64,000 nt of DNA. Source: Simiduia agarivorans SA1 = DSM 21679. Lineage in GTDB: Bacteria; Pseudomonadota; Gammaproteobacteria; Pseudomonadales; Cellvibrionaceae. A program made the translations under genes and the position numbers. The stretch covers positions 930,001-994,000 of the forward strand of contig NC_018868.3 of NCBI RefSeq assembly GCF_000305785.2, given 5' to 3'. This document shows positions 27,301 to 35,920 of the stretch, in pieces. The notes below the pieces were generated by a model that searched no databases, was not told the DNA's origin, and worked only from the letters and a program-made list of their open reading frames with translations. Each line of letters opens with the position of its first letter. Position 1 is the stretch's first letter.

Positions 27301-30300
27301 ACACTGGCGAGCCCGTCAAAATCAATCCCGCGCACAGTGAGCAACTGATCGCCGGTCACCACATACTCTTCAGACTGACCGGCTTCGCCGGTAAGCGCTC
27401 CGACGGATGCGTCAGACACACCAGTGACCAACAAGTTGGTGACCCACAAGGTATTGTTGTTGCCGCTACCGGCAAGTGCCGCCTGAGCAGCGGACACCTG
27501 ACCGCTACTGAGGTTAACCTGCGCAAACCCGCCGGCCCGGTTAAAGCCGATCCCGTTCAAGGTGAAGCTGAGGTTATCGGTCCCGGCAATAAAACTGTCT
27601 GTAGCACTGCCGCCATTGACGTCAGTGGCAGCGGATGTGACCTGGCTGAAGCCCACAAACTCGGTCGTGGTCGCGCCGGTTAATTGCAACGCGCTGCTAC
27701 CGCTAAAACCCCAGAGGCTTGCACCGTTCGTGCTGGTAACCTGACTCCCGTTGGTCGCTGTCAGACGTTCTGCATCGACAAAGTTGATGCCGGCATAGGT
27801 GAAGTCGTCGTTAGCGTCCAACAGGATATTTTGTGCACCACTGTCAGCAACTGTGATCGCGCCACCGGTCGCAGTGGTCAGGTTAACAACCGTCAGACCG
27901 TCGGTCAGAGCCAATCCACTCAGGCTGGAGACAGACGCGCTATTGCCGGTCAGATCCAGCTGATCGCCGCCGCCCTGCAAATCCAAGGTGGTGTAACCCG
28001 CACTGTTGGCAAACGCCACGCCGTTGAGGGTGATAAGATTTTTATCAAACCCAGCAGCCAACACATCCAGGCCGGTGGTCGCGATCAGGGTCGCGTTTGC
28101 ACGATTATCTTCCACGGCCTCAATCTGATTGAACACCAGGCTGTCGTAACCGGCTGATTGATCGCCCAACGATACCCAGTTAATCGCGCCTGCAACGGGG
28201 CCAACAACCGTGTCGGTGCCGCCGCCGGCATTGATGGTGTTTACACCGGTAAATGCTATGGCATTGGCCATTATGGGGTCAGTGTTACTGGCAACACTGA
28301 AGTCATCGTCCAGCACGGAACCCGTGAGCACTGCGTTTGAGGAGGCAACCGTATCCAATCCGGTAAAGCTGATGCCGTTACTGAACGCCGCCTGATCGAC
28401 TCCGGTTAAGGTCCAGCTGCCACCATTGGCCGCCAATGTGACCGCTGCATCCGCACTCACCGCACCGATACCGGTAAACACCAGCTCACTCGTGGTGAAG
28501 TTACCGTCCACACCACCAAGGATCGCGGTCAAGTCTGACACCGCACGTACATCCCCATTGGTGACCGTGTGCAAATCAAGGAAGTTAACGCCATCGCGTG
28601 CAACTTCGCCGCCGTTTACTGCCACCTCTGCCCCGGCGGCATTGAGTTGATCGTCGCCGCCTGACGCCGCCACGGTGGCTATACCGTTAAAGGTCATGCC
28701 ATTCACTGACACACTGTTGGTGCCGGCCACTTGATAATTGTCTTGCGATGCGGAACCGGTCAGCGTGTGTGTACCCGCGGCGTAGTTTGCCGTTTCAATG
28801 CCGACAAACTCCACAGCACCCAGGCGGGCGCCAACACTGTCACCATCACCGGTGCCCAGGGTCCAGCTTGCAGCATCCATTACCAGCACCGTATCGTTCG
28901 GACCGGCACCGGCGTTGACGCGGGTGACGGCCATAAAATCGATACCGGTGGTGGTATCTGTCAGGGTGGTCCCTGCCATCTGGAAACTGTCACTGCCCGA
29001 GGTGCCGTTGACAACACCGTTGCCGGTAGCCTTTTCGATGTTCAGGAACGAGAGACCATTGCTGCGGGCACCGCCCGTAATCAATGTCCATTCGGCACCG
29101 GTGCTGGTAACCGTATCATCGCCACCGGCGGTGTTTACCTGGCTAAGATTACTGAACTGCAGCGAACCACCGGCCAGCGTCAGGGTTGTGCCGTCCCAGT
29201 TGAACTGCTCCGCCACCGAGGAACCCAACAAGCTGCCATTACTGAAAAGGCTAATCCCGGTCACTGACGGACCGCTGGCAAGCGCGACATTCTGGGCATT
29301 ATCTAATTGGATTTGTGCACCGGACACGTTCAACGAACCGGCACCATTGCCCACCAAACTGGTGAGCTGGATATTGCTGTCAAACCGGATGCTGGCACCA
29401 GCTATATCAATGCTGTGCTGGCTGCCGTTATAGGTGAGATCGGCTGTGGTTGCACTCAGATCAAGCCCTGTGAAGTTCCCGCCGGCGGTTTCCAATCCGG
29501 TAAAGGTAATCCCTTGGGTGCGGGCTTGTTGGGAAGCGGCATCCAATAAGGTCCAGTCACTGCTTGTGGTGGCGGCATCTGCACCGCCAACGGCGGTAAC
29601 ACTCGCAAGCGAGCTGAAATCAATGCCACGCGTGGTCAGTAAGCCACTGCCTGTAACACTGTAAGTTTCTGATTGCCCTGACTCACCGGCGAGTGAAGCC
29701 ACGGCAGCGGTTTCCACGCCATCAATTTCAATGCTCGCAACCAACAAACGATTGTCGGCTCCCGTGCCCGCCAGTGTGGCCTGATCAGCCACCAGGTTGC
29801 CGTTGTTCAGAATAACCTGGTCAAAACCCGCAGCGTGGCTGAAGCTAACGCCGTTCAATACAAAGCCGAGGTTATTGGCACTGGCAGTATATTGATCAGC
29901 GACTGCCCCGCCGTTTACAGAATCGGCCGCCGAGGTGACATTATTGAACCCTTCAAACACCGTTGTGATCGCGCCCACCAGCTGAAGGTCATCGCCGCCA
30001 AAACCCCAGATGCTCGATGCATTGGTACTGGTGATACTGCTGCCATTACTGGCAGCCAGGCGCTCGGCATTAACAAAAGTAATGCCGGCATAGGCAAAGT
30101 CATCGTTCAGATCCAATGTCAAACTCTGCACATTAACATCAGTCAGGGTAATGGCGCCGCCGATGGCACTGGTCAGATTGGTAATAGCCAATCCATCGGC
30201 CAGTGCCAACGCCCCTGCTTCAGAAACGCTAACCGTATTGCCTGCAAGATTCAGCTGATCACCGCCGCCGTTAAGATCGAGCGTGGCATAATCCGAGGCG

Positions 30301-33300
30301 TTTTCAAACGTCACACCATTAAGTGTAATGAGATTTTTGGTGAAACCCACCGACAATGCATCTATGCCATTGGTAGCGGTTAACGTTGCCCCCGCACGAT
30401 CATCAACCAGTGTTTCAATCTGATTAAAGACAAGGCCATCGTACCTGGCAGCCTTGTCCCCCAGTGACACCCAGTTAATGGTGCCACTGGTTGGACCAGT
30501 TACTGTGTCACTGCCGTCGCGGGTATTTACCGTTGTGACGCCGGTAAATGCGATACCGTTTGCGGTGATGGGGCCGGCAATGCTGGTAAAACTGTACGCA
30601 TCGTTGCCATCCGATCCGGACAGCACACTGCCGGAGGAATCAACATTGTCCAGATTGGTAAAACCAATACCATTACTGGAGGCCGCGCCGCTGGCGCCGG
30701 ACAAAGTCCAGCTACCTCCCGTGACTGAGAGGTTGACCGCCGTCTCGGCGCTTACTGCGGTGATCCCGGTGAACACCAGCCCAGCCGAGGTGAAGTCGCC
30801 ATCGGCAACGCCCAAGGTCAGCGCCAAATCCGTTTGAGCATGCACAGTGGCATTCGCTATCGTCTGCAGGCCAGTGAATTCAATACCGTTTCGTTCAGCT
30901 ACAGCAACACTTACATTAACCTGTGCGCCGCCTGCACTTAACTGGTCATTGCCGTCGAGCGCCACTACCTCGCCTATGTTTTCAAAGCTCATGTCATTGG
31001 CTAACAGAGTATTGGCGCCAGTGACCTGATAATTGTCCACCGAGGCGGAACCGGTAAGCGCGTGGTTGCCTGCGCTGTAGCTGGCGGTATCAATACCGAC
31101 AAACTCCACGCCACTTAATGTCGCGCCAACAGCAGCACCGTCGCTGGTGCCAAGCGTCCAGGTGCTCGTGTCGTTTACCACCAGGGTATCGCCAATCGCA
31201 GCGCCGGCATCGACCCGACTAACGGATAGGTATTCAATACCTGTGGAAGTATCGGTCAACGTTGAGCCTGAAAATTCAAGGCTATCAGCACCCACCTTGC
31301 CAAAAACAACGCCTGCTGACGCAACGGAATTAACGCCTAAAACGGTGACAGAAGCCCCACTCACACTCGCTATGGCGCCGGCGTCCGTTAACTGCCAAGA
31401 GTCACCACCGATAATAGTATCCCCACCGGACACACCATCGATTTCTTCCAAATCATCCAGATTGAAATCGATCGAATTAAATTGATTACTCGCGTCAGTG
31501 GACAAGTTAATACTTTCGAACTCAGAGCTCAATCGCAAACGCCGGAACCCACTTGCGGCCGCCACCCGCTCAAATAAAATACCACCAGTACTGTCATTTG
31601 GCAGCGCGGTCACTCTTACCTGTGTAGAGGCCAGCTGGCTACCAGCATCATTGGCCGTTGTAATCCACACAGCCTCCTCGCCCTGCAGATCCACTACCTG
31701 ATACGTCAGGTTTGCCCCGCTGACTGTTGCGACGCTCGAAAAGCCTTCAAAACTCTGACCTGAGGCACTCAGCGCTAGTGCGGTGCCGTTTTGCTGAACC
31801 GTGATATCGGTTACACCCGCCAGATCAAGTGCTACATCCGATGCACTCGTAAAAAACCCTTCAGCATCGGCAATTCGCACGATAGATGTAGAACTAACTT
31901 GCAAACGCAAACGGCCATTGCCATTGTTTCGATTCCATACACCACCGGGCAAACTGATCTGACTAATATCAAACGTATCAAGCCCGTCACCGCCATCCAC
32001 ATCCAATGAAAATTGATTACCGGTGTTATAGTAAAGCTCTCCCAATATGTTGGTACTTCCATTTCCGGAAAGACCCACATTAATTTCTATTTCATCTGCC
32101 GAGATTATTCCAAAATTGGTAAAACTACCTTGGGCGCTGGCAACAAAAATTCCGTCATTTAAGTCAATCTGCATGCCCGCAGCAATATCAATATTGGCAT
32201 TAGAAATTAATTCAAGAGTAGGATTTTCGCCGGCAATAGCTTGAATATTGCCACCAATATAAATCCCCGCTTGCTGCCCGACTGGTGTGCCGGTTGCCTC
32301 TAACGTTAAGGTGTGGCTACTGGCAATGGAAATATCTGTCAACAAACGAATACCACTCGCCGTATTATCCTGACCGTTCAGGCTACCATCTGAGGCCAGT
32401 GCATTGCTGGAAATGGTGACGGAACCATCCGCAAGCTCATTCTGCAGAGTCCCTACATAAAGGTAATTTGCCTCAATTTTGTTCTCGTTTCCGATCTCAA
32501 GATATCCCGGATTTATCGTCCACTCTCCAGCATTTCCATTCGCACCACCTTCGGTCGCTACCACGCCACCAAGTAACACAGATTGCTGACCAGACGTCTC
32601 TACCTCACCGCCGTTACCATCTTCGCCAGCTCCGGTTGCCCTCAGCTCTCCCAAAAATTCCAGGTTTTCGTTCGCCCAAGCAACAACCAACCCACCGTCA
32701 CCGGAGCCAGTTGCTGATGCCGACACCACAGCACCGGATTCAATTACAGTGGTATTGGCCGAAATTTCGCCTTGAGATGAATCTACTGAGCCTCGGTAAC
32801 CACCACCCAACAGGACCGCACCTCCCGCATCAGTACCATCCGCACTGATAGTTGAGGCAGATCGTAAAGTCACCTCCGAACCCAATACTTTTACCGAACC
32901 ACCGCTCGAGCCTTCTGCCTTAATATTACCGATTACTTCAGAGCTATCAGACTGAATGAATACCTCACCGCCAACACCGGCAGTACCGCTCGCGTCCAGC
33001 AAACCCGACACGCTGACCGCTCCACCTGTGGCGGATAACCGGATCACACCGCCAGTGGTATTAATGCCCTTGGCTACAACTGTTCCAGTATTATTCACCG
33101 CAGCATCAAATAAATCTTTGGCTACAGACGCGTCCAGCAACACCCGCTGGCCTTCAATACTCCCAGCATTAAGCACCGCCGAATCAACACCGCTTTCCTT
33201 TTCCAACACTGCACGGGAAATCTGAACACCCAGCATATTATCAGCGTCGAAGCTAATCACTGCCTCATCTGCAGCAGAAAGCGAAACCACATCCGCTTTT

Positions 33301-33866
33301 ATCAATCCATGGTTTTCGACGCGCTTACCAACCAGCGCGGCGCTCGACGCGTTAATGGTGCCGTAGTTAATGACGCTCCCCCCACTATCGGCGAGCCCCA
33401 TTAATTTATACTCGCCATTCATAAAGTCAGCAGGATTGATATCCAAGCCGGAAACCGCGATACCGCCAACATCTACAGACGCTGTTTCGGTAAAGAGCAC
33501 GCCATTGGGATTTACCAGTAACACGTGACCATTGGATTCAATAGAACCATGAATAGTTGAGGCGTTATCGTCAAGAATCCGGTTTAGCACCAGCGCTGAA
33601 GCAGAAGGCTGCACGTACAATACTTTTTCATCTGCGGCCAGATTGAACGTATCCCAGTTTATCGCCATCAGATCAGACGTTTGATTAACCTGAGTAGTGC
33701 TGCCGTTCTGCGAAATATCGCCGTCGCCGCCTACAATGTTGCCACCCGTAGGCTCCGCTATAGGCAAGGATGAGTAGGTCACCAGTCCCGTGACCAATCC
33801 ACCCATCATCAAGCGGTGCAGATTAATTGCTTTCGCCAGGGCTTTTCTTACATTGAAGGCGTTCAT
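21330..33866 (-). CDS. Giant two-partner-secretion exoprotein (TpsA, filamentous haemagglutinin type) with C-terminal LysM domain
   Basis: The 4,178-residue protein begins with an extended signal region (NVRKALAKAINLHRLMMGGLVTGLV). A TPS secretion domain follows: GGNIVGGDGDISQNG, INWDTFNLAADEKV, LVLNRILDDNASTIHG and the NPNG motif in LLVNPNGVLF. The body is repetitive beta-helix-like sequence with many short NGI.F.GL/ GGDD-type units, arranged in 766-residue super-repeats over 26.0-31.3 kb. An acidic linker (ETEEEEESDERQ) leads to a LysM domain at about 4087-4136 (EGDTLWDIANKFLKDP, then IYIGDVIKV). It should be secreted to the cell surface by the TpsB encoded upstream. A LysM at the end could bind peptidoglycan and retain the C-terminus. 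The ATG at 33866 follows AAGGA. The family role is adhesion or contact; specificity is unknown. Confidence 0.9.
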   Translation of the reverse strand: MNAFNVRKALAKAINLHRLMMGGLVTGLVTYSSLPIAEPTGGNIVGGDGDISQNGSTTQVNQTSDLMAINWDTFNLAADEKVLYVQPSASALVLNRILDDNASTIHGSIESNGHVLLVNPNGVLFTETASVDVGGIAVSGLDINPADFMNGEYKLMGLADSGGSVINYGTINASSAALVGKRVENHGLIKADVVSLSAADEAVISFDADNMLGVQISRAVLEKESGVDSAVLNAGSIEGQRVLLDASVAKDLFDAAVNNTGTVVAKGINTTGGVIRLSATGGAVSVSGLLDASGTAGVGGEVFIQSDSSEVIGNIKAEGSSGGSVKVLGSEVTLRSASTISADGTDAGGAVLLGGGYRGSVDSSQGEISANTTVIESGAVVSASATGSGDGGLVVAWANENLEFLGELRATGAGEDGNGGEVETSGQQSVLLGGVVATEGGANGNAGEWTINPGYLEIGNENKIEANYLYVGTLQNELADGSVTISSNALASDGSLNGQDNTASGIRLLTDISIASSHTLTLEATGTPVGQQAGIYIGGNIQAIAGENPTLELISNANIDIAAGMQIDLNDGIFVASAQGSFTNFGIISADEIEINVGLSGNGSTNILGELYYNTGNQFSLDVDGGDGLDTFDISQISLPGGVWNRNNGNGRLRLQVSSTSIVRIADAEGFFTSASDVALDLAGVTDITVQQNGTALALSASGQSFEGFSSVATVSGANLTYQVVDLQGEEAVWITTANDAGSQLASTQVRVTALPNDSTGGILFERVAAASGFRRLRLSSEFESINLSTDASNQFNSIDFNLDDLEEIDGVSGGDTIIGGDSWQLTDAGAIASVSGASVTVLGVNSVASAGVVFGKVGADSLEFSGSTLTDTSTGIEYLSVSRVDAGAAIGDTLVVNDTSTWTLGTSDGAAVGATLSGVEFVGIDTASYSAGNHALTGSASVDNYQVTGANTLLANDMSFENIGEVVALDGNDQLSAGGAQVNVSVAVAERNGIEFTGLQTIANATVHAQTDLALTLGVADGDFTSAGLVFTGITAVSAETAVNLSVTGGSWTLSGASGAASSNGIGFTNLDNVDSSGSVLSGSDGNDAYSFTSIAGPITANGIAFTGVTTVNTRDGSDTVTGPTSGTINWVSLGDKAARYDGLVFNQIETLVDDRAGATLTATNGIDALSVGFTKNLITLNGVTFENASDYATLDLNGGGDQLNLAGNTVSVSEAGALALADGLAITNLTSAIGGAITLTDVNVQSLTLDLNDDFAYAGITFVNAERLAASNGSSITSTNASSIWGFGGDDLQLVGAITTVFEGFNNVTSAADSVNGGAVADQYTASANNLGFVLNGVSFSHAAGFDQVILNNGNLVADQATLAGTGADNRLLVASIEIDGVETAAVASLAGESGQSETYSVTGSGLLTTRGIDFSSLASVTAVGGADAATTSSDWTLLDAASQQARTQGITFTGLETAGGNFTGLDLSATTADLTYNGSQHSIDIAGASIRFDSNIQLTSLVGNGAGSLNVSGAQIQLDNAQNVALASGPSVTGISLFSNGSLLGSSVAEQFNWDGTTLTLAGGSLQFSNLSQVNTAGGDDTVTSTGAEWTLITGGARSNGLSFLNIEKATGNGVVNGTSGSDSFQMAGTTLTDTTTGIDFMAVTRVNAGAGPNDTVLVMDAASWTLGTGDGDSVGARLGAVEFVGIETANYAAGTHTLTGSASQDNYQVAGTNSVSVNGMTFNGIATVAASGGDDQLNAAGAEVAVNGGEVARDGVNFLDLHTVTNGDVRAVSDLTAILGGVDGNFTTSELVFTGIGAVSADAAVTLAANGGSWTLTGVDQAAFSNGISFTGLDTVASSNAVLTGSVLDDDFSVASNTDPIMANAIAFTGVNTINAGGGTDTVVGPVAGAINWVSLGDQSAGYDSLVFNQIEAVEDNRANATLIATTGLDVLAAGFDKNLITLNGVAFANSAGYTTLDLQGGGDQLDLTGNSASVSSLSGLALTDGLTVVNLTTATGGAITVADSGAQNILLDANDDFTYAGINFVDAERLTATNGSQVTSTNGASLWGFSGSSALQLTGATTTEFVGFSQVTSAATDVNGGSATDSFIAGTDNLSFTLNGIGFNRAGGFAQVNLSSGQVSAAQAALAGSGNNNTLWVTNLLVTGVSDASVGALTGEAGQSEEYVVTGDQLLTVRGIDFDGLASVNAVGTADAANSSAVWTLVDASAQQAETRNITFTGLETAGGNFTALDLSSTTADLTYNGTQNRVDIAGSAIRFDSDSALTSLTGNAASVLDVSGAEIVLDNGQNVSLTGGPAVSGIVQYSNGSVLGSDVAEQLTWDGTRLTLAGGALEFTNLSQVNTAGGDDTVTSTGAEWTLITGGARSNGLSFLNIEEATGNGIVNGTSGSDSFQMAGTTLTDTTTGIDFMAVTRVNAGAGPNDTVLVMDAASWTLGTGDGDSVGARLGAVEFVGIETANYAAGTHTLTGSASQDNYQVAGTNSVSVNGMTFNGIATVAASGGDDQLNAAGAEVAVNGGEVARDGVNFLDLHTVTNGDVRAVSDLTAILGGVDGNFTTSELVFTGIGAVTADAAVTLAANGGSWTLTGVDQAAFSNGISFTGLDAVSSASVVLTGSSGGDTFSIPSENYLQANGVLFDGITDVNAGDGNDEVFGLGSWEVVGNQSAIGNGITFNAVESLSGVSKSLVLTQNADVMEIAAAGSVIVAGMTVTAENGGLTSVNMADGVDTLIARAGKDVELQSQSGTVFTDGMLISNVEVIENAAVVGSGEDDVLFVMDHDTIRVNGIDFDGYSGFDGGDGYDSVTGIAGQDWLLAGENSAINNGLLFENVELIIGLTNRLQGSAGSDTFALSANSLSANGMTVQLAGDMSTWIVDGAGATDHFNADTSTEFQLDGSEVYASGIRISNIETASSGNLLLDTSAANNVSVSADGSVSINAVHFSGLASIVGTGQDDRVEFSGPTQLTVHDSDNFTASAGAGIALSGLAQIAGNVNAFDVDQAVALLTVDQQGQVSIGTTLIDSSANSIVLALNGNANLLSLLGGSASVNGQAGALSHENFSVTGATNVHVATVESQTSGHYQVTAVGTVDVFDMHFTGVNQWSANGVSDQVSTTTLSLDGTPSGFSTQGISFNGVEAVTLSESVFAASGLADELVVQSSHSISANAMTITTSQTSGFSSIDLGGGEDRVNAGNFDLQLTGDTQKVQVAGIEFTGLETAGASSVLGSLAGNQIQYVGANSLLTDGVLIDGVSQAAFGGNLDSLDGITTITAQGNQQVRAGEMLIGGLERVNADALSVTEEGALLSLSGAGVISHSGIQYSGVMHLQGLASAQTIQATDSRSWAYQGADVVTTSGLTVSGIATFRGAESLLIEENGTSLVLSGGRVSINALDFSDLVAVTTGADDVTVKGDFQQQWQIQSDGVDASGIRFSGLAGYSAQDATVLANASVSETFTFDSGSQTLVVGGTSFGQVAVFNAQSNDVLSLTQADQIRLSETGGEYSVSDLLVSGVRSITGASLTLVGNSQSNVFLLGNQNNAVSVMDVAFSGVSHVDGAAGDNSIQGSASGNNFIVTDAGQIETAGIAFARVETVAAGNGVDSVTSANGLWRAVTSNGVLADNSARVELDSVSVLFTGIEQVAGTGTLYGADVNSQVRLESLNQLVYGSITYSGVQAFLGGSGQDSLVGPDSDLDWSLTGTSSSVTNGTNTLVFSGVESMTLGGGRDQVVFAGGSIASLVTGAGDDTVLLEAGGLANLNLGAGDDAVRVVNNSFAPLSLEGSAGQDELISAGGLNWQLSDGISQLGGYEFAGFELLTDEGSSLVLSSTAAGAFAGSGVTANGMTLNFANAENAMISLGSASGNVAFAELSLQATGPVDLVFSGSLLGIDTSSANEDISVVTQTDTTVDAINAGNGNVILTSANGNSLFFAAGGTNLTGTNVTVGTGAQPFLEIGDELNPAAINASGALSFNALTYVEPLYIGSIPASTAFAGNRTESVYGTQAAQGVKSAVQTAVEDFSQVDPAIFEAVSPYSASVDSVAGGEFRLVAGVLLPADATAAGETEEEEESDERQPAETLLLIPEEAAVPELKDGYEQSYQVIEGDTLWDIANKFLKDPFRWKELWQQNPGIKNPDKIYIGDVIKVIVIKGKAFITLGRPQPGKPDQDETGMAAVNMRPLQWVQISDEIGV
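26061..26846 (-). repeat. Near-identical 786-bp repeat copy inside the exoprotein gene (second copy at 28359)
   Basis: Aligned base by base with 28359-29144 at an offset of exactly 2,298 bp, this segment shows only six differences. It is the partial third unit of the 766-residue super-repeat. Flanking sequence on both sides diverges quickly. Confidence 0.9.
28359..29144 (-). repeat. Near-identical 786-bp repeat copy inside the exoprotein gene (partner at 26061)
   Basis: This is the same segment in the second super-repeat. The next copy, again offset by 2,298 bp (about 30657-31442), is clearly homologous but diverged. The recent duplication or gene conversion is therefore confined to this stretch. 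Confidence 0.9.
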
Positions 33867-33925
33867 TATCCCGTATTCCTTAACAGATAAAGGGTTTAGT
33901 TCTGTTGTCATCCGTTTCTTGCGGG

Positions 33926-35914
33926 TTAGCGCAAAAAGAGAGTAAAGTCCGCAAATACCTGCGCGGAGTCGGCATCGGCACCAATCAATTCATTGGAGGA
34001 CACAGCTTCCAATGGCTGCGCCACCGACACCTGGGCCGCAAAGGACTCGTTCCAGCTGAATTTAAAAATCAGACCAGCGCTGGCAAGGCGAGCCCAGGAA
34101 TCAGATCCATCGGGCTCAAAATTTACTACCGAACCATAACCTGCATCAGCTAAAAATCCCCACTGAAACACGTCATTCAGTCTGTTACCGCCACCCACAT
34201 TGGGATTGAGCGATTCGGGGAGGTTGAAAAACCATTCAGCACTGACCAACCCGGCTTGATCAGCGGAATAGTCGCGCACGCTATACCCGCGCACACCGTT
34301 AGCACCACCCAAGGACAGCTGTTCAAATGCAGGCAGCAAACGATCTGCATATTGCCAACGGGACTTAAACACTAAACGCGACTCGGTATCTGTGAATGGC
34401 AGCGGGACAAAGAACAAACTATTGGTATCCAGAGCAAACTTATAAAAATCTTCGCCGCGGCCTTCCACCACTGGATTCTGATGCAGACCATACTGAAGTT
34501 TGGCATTGGCAATATTCAGCATCCGGACACTGGAGCCAAGGCTATCCACATACAGGCCAAGCTCTCCACCGCGCACATGATCTCCACCGCGATAGGTTTC
34601 CACTACTGAGTCCATGTCGGTTTCTTTATCAGTGAGGCTTAAACCACTGCTGAGGTTGAAATCCCGCGAACGATGCCATTTATGATCAATACTGGCAGCA
34701 AAGGTCTTGTTGACACCTTCCAATTCCAGGCGATTGATTATGTCGTCATCATCTCCGGTAAGCTTAAATACATTGTAATCGGCTGACAGTTCAACCCGTG
34801 TCCGGGGAGATAGCAGTGGGAAACTATAGCGAACCTGACCCAGGTTGGAATTACCTGGTGTATGGGACTTCAAAAAGCCGAGTGTCAAGGCGTCGCCATA
34901 GCCCAATGGGTTCATCCAATCAAACAAAGCGTAGGTGCGCTTGTCGCCGGTAAACGTTGAGCCGTGATTGTCCGCGCGCAATGCAAACTTCCAAGCCTGC
35001 TCGTCACGCACTTTTAAATTCAGGGCGGTTTCGCCGGGGTTGTCACCCGGGCTGAAATAGCCGGTAACATTCAAACCCGGCAAATCATTGAGGAGATACA
35101 TCCCCTCCTCTACATCAGCATGATTGACCAGTTCACCCAAATGCTCTTCAAAGGGCGAGGCCAGCGTCGACTCCCGGTAACGTTCGTTATCATGGGCCAC
35201 CACCTTGCCCAATCGCCCTTCCTGCACAGTCAATGACACCACGCCATCAACCACGTCCTGAGCTGGAATCTGGACCTGTGCCAGAAACAAACCCTGACGG
35301 CGATAGTAACCGGTAATTTCTGCGGCGATTTCTTCCAAATCACCGTAGCTCATTCCCCGCTCCGCATTTTGCAGCTTGATAATATTAATGAGACGCTGCA
35401 GGTTTTTTGGTGTTACCCGATCGGGCATGTCCTGCGCCCCGATTTCTGAAAGGTAGCCTGCAATTTCCTCTAGGTTTTCACGCGTAAAACCATGCGCCAC
35501 GACCTGATCTTCCTTCATGTACTTTACGCGAAGCTGTTCAGCCATCTGGCGTACTTTATCGGCGGTAATACCGTGATCAGGAAATTCTTCCAAGCGGACA
35601 AAATCGAACCGTTTGACTGCAATCCGCGGCCCTTCATCCCTCAATCGCTGCAGCGGAATTTCTGTATCGAGTTGTGGCGCTGCTGTATCAATGGTTCTCA
35701 GCAAAAACTCTTTGGTAATATCCTGACCTGCATCTGGCGTCACATCGGATTCAAATGCTGAGCGAACAGAACTACGAAAACTAGACTCGGCCTCAGTTGT
35801 TTGAGCTTCTACACCCATGGCAGCAATTGTATTTGCCAACAAAACAGCGCAAGCCAATCGTTTGGAATCTTTTATCACACCTGATTTACACATTAGATTT
35901 TCCACTGAATACAT
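33926..35914 (-). CDS. TpsB outer-membrane transporter (FhaC/ShlB type)
   Basis: The 662-residue partner transporter has a signal-like N-terminus (LACAVLLANTIAAMGVEAQT) and an unusually long N-terminal region of about 80 residues. Two POTRA domains follow (around 95-300; IAGYLSEIGA, ITGYYRRQGLFLAQVQIPAQDV..GVVSLTVQEGRLG, LNDLPGLNVTGYFSPGDNPGET). A 16-strand barrel carries the conserved VRGY motif (GGANGVRGYSVRD) and ends in FADFTLFLR. It recognises the TPS domain of the exoprotein encoded next on the same strand and exports it. It starts 6 bases after the kinase stop, with a second possible ATG at 35893, so co-transcription with the kinase is very likely. Confidence 0.92.
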   Translation of the reverse strand: MYSVENLMCKSGVIKDSKRLACAVLLANTIAAMGVEAQTTEAESSFRSSVRSAFESDVTPDAGQDITKEFLLRTIDTAAPQLDTEIPLQRLRDEGPRIAVKRFDFVRLEEFPDHGITADKVRQMAEQLRVKYMKEDQVVAHGFTRENLEEIAGYLSEIGAQDMPDRVTPKNLQRLINIIKLQNAERGMSYGDLEEIAAEITGYYRRQGLFLAQVQIPAQDVVDGVVSLTVQEGRLGKVVAHDNERYRESTLASPFEEHLGELVNHADVEEGMYLLNDLPGLNVTGYFSPGDNPGETALNLKVRDEQAWKFALRADNHGSTFTGDKRTYALFDWMNPLGYGDALTLGFLKSHTPGNSNLGQVRYSFPLLSPRTRVELSADYNVFKLTGDDDDIINRLELEGVNKTFAASIDHKWHRSRDFNLSSGLSLTDKETDMDSVVETYRGGDHVRGGELGLYVDSLGSSVRMLNIANAKLQYGLHQNPVVEGRGEDFYKFALDTNSLFFVPLPFTDTESRLVFKSRWQYADRLLPAFEQLSLGGANGVRGYSVRDYSADQAGLVSAEWFFNLPESLNPNVGGGNRLNDVFQWGFLADAGYGSVVNFEPDGSDSWARLASAGLIFKFSWNESFAAQVSVAQPLEAVSSNELIGADADSAQVFADFTLFLR

Positions 35915-35920
35915 CCCTGT

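Larger units (their letters stand above)
26045..31290 (-). repeat. Tandem 2,298-bp (766-residue) super-repeat region, two full units and one partial
   Basis: Protein units begin at sequences such as STLTDTSTGIEYLSVSRVDA (about 31,280), TTLTDTTTGIDFMAVTRVNA (about 28,980) and the same motif again near 26,680. Spacing is constant and in frame. Unit boundaries are approximate because the sequence is also repetitive at a finer scale. Confidence 0.8.

Noticed and set aside
26433-29267. Long plus-strand open frames (up to 268 residues) across the exoprotein gene
   Set aside because: They are antisense to a continuous 4,178-codon gene, repeat with its internal repeat, and resemble no family. They follow from the base composition of the coding strand.
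26000-31300. Possible CRISPR array or satellite DNA because of regular repetition
   Set aside because: The repeats are long, in frame and protein-coding, with no short identical repeats separated by unique spacers.
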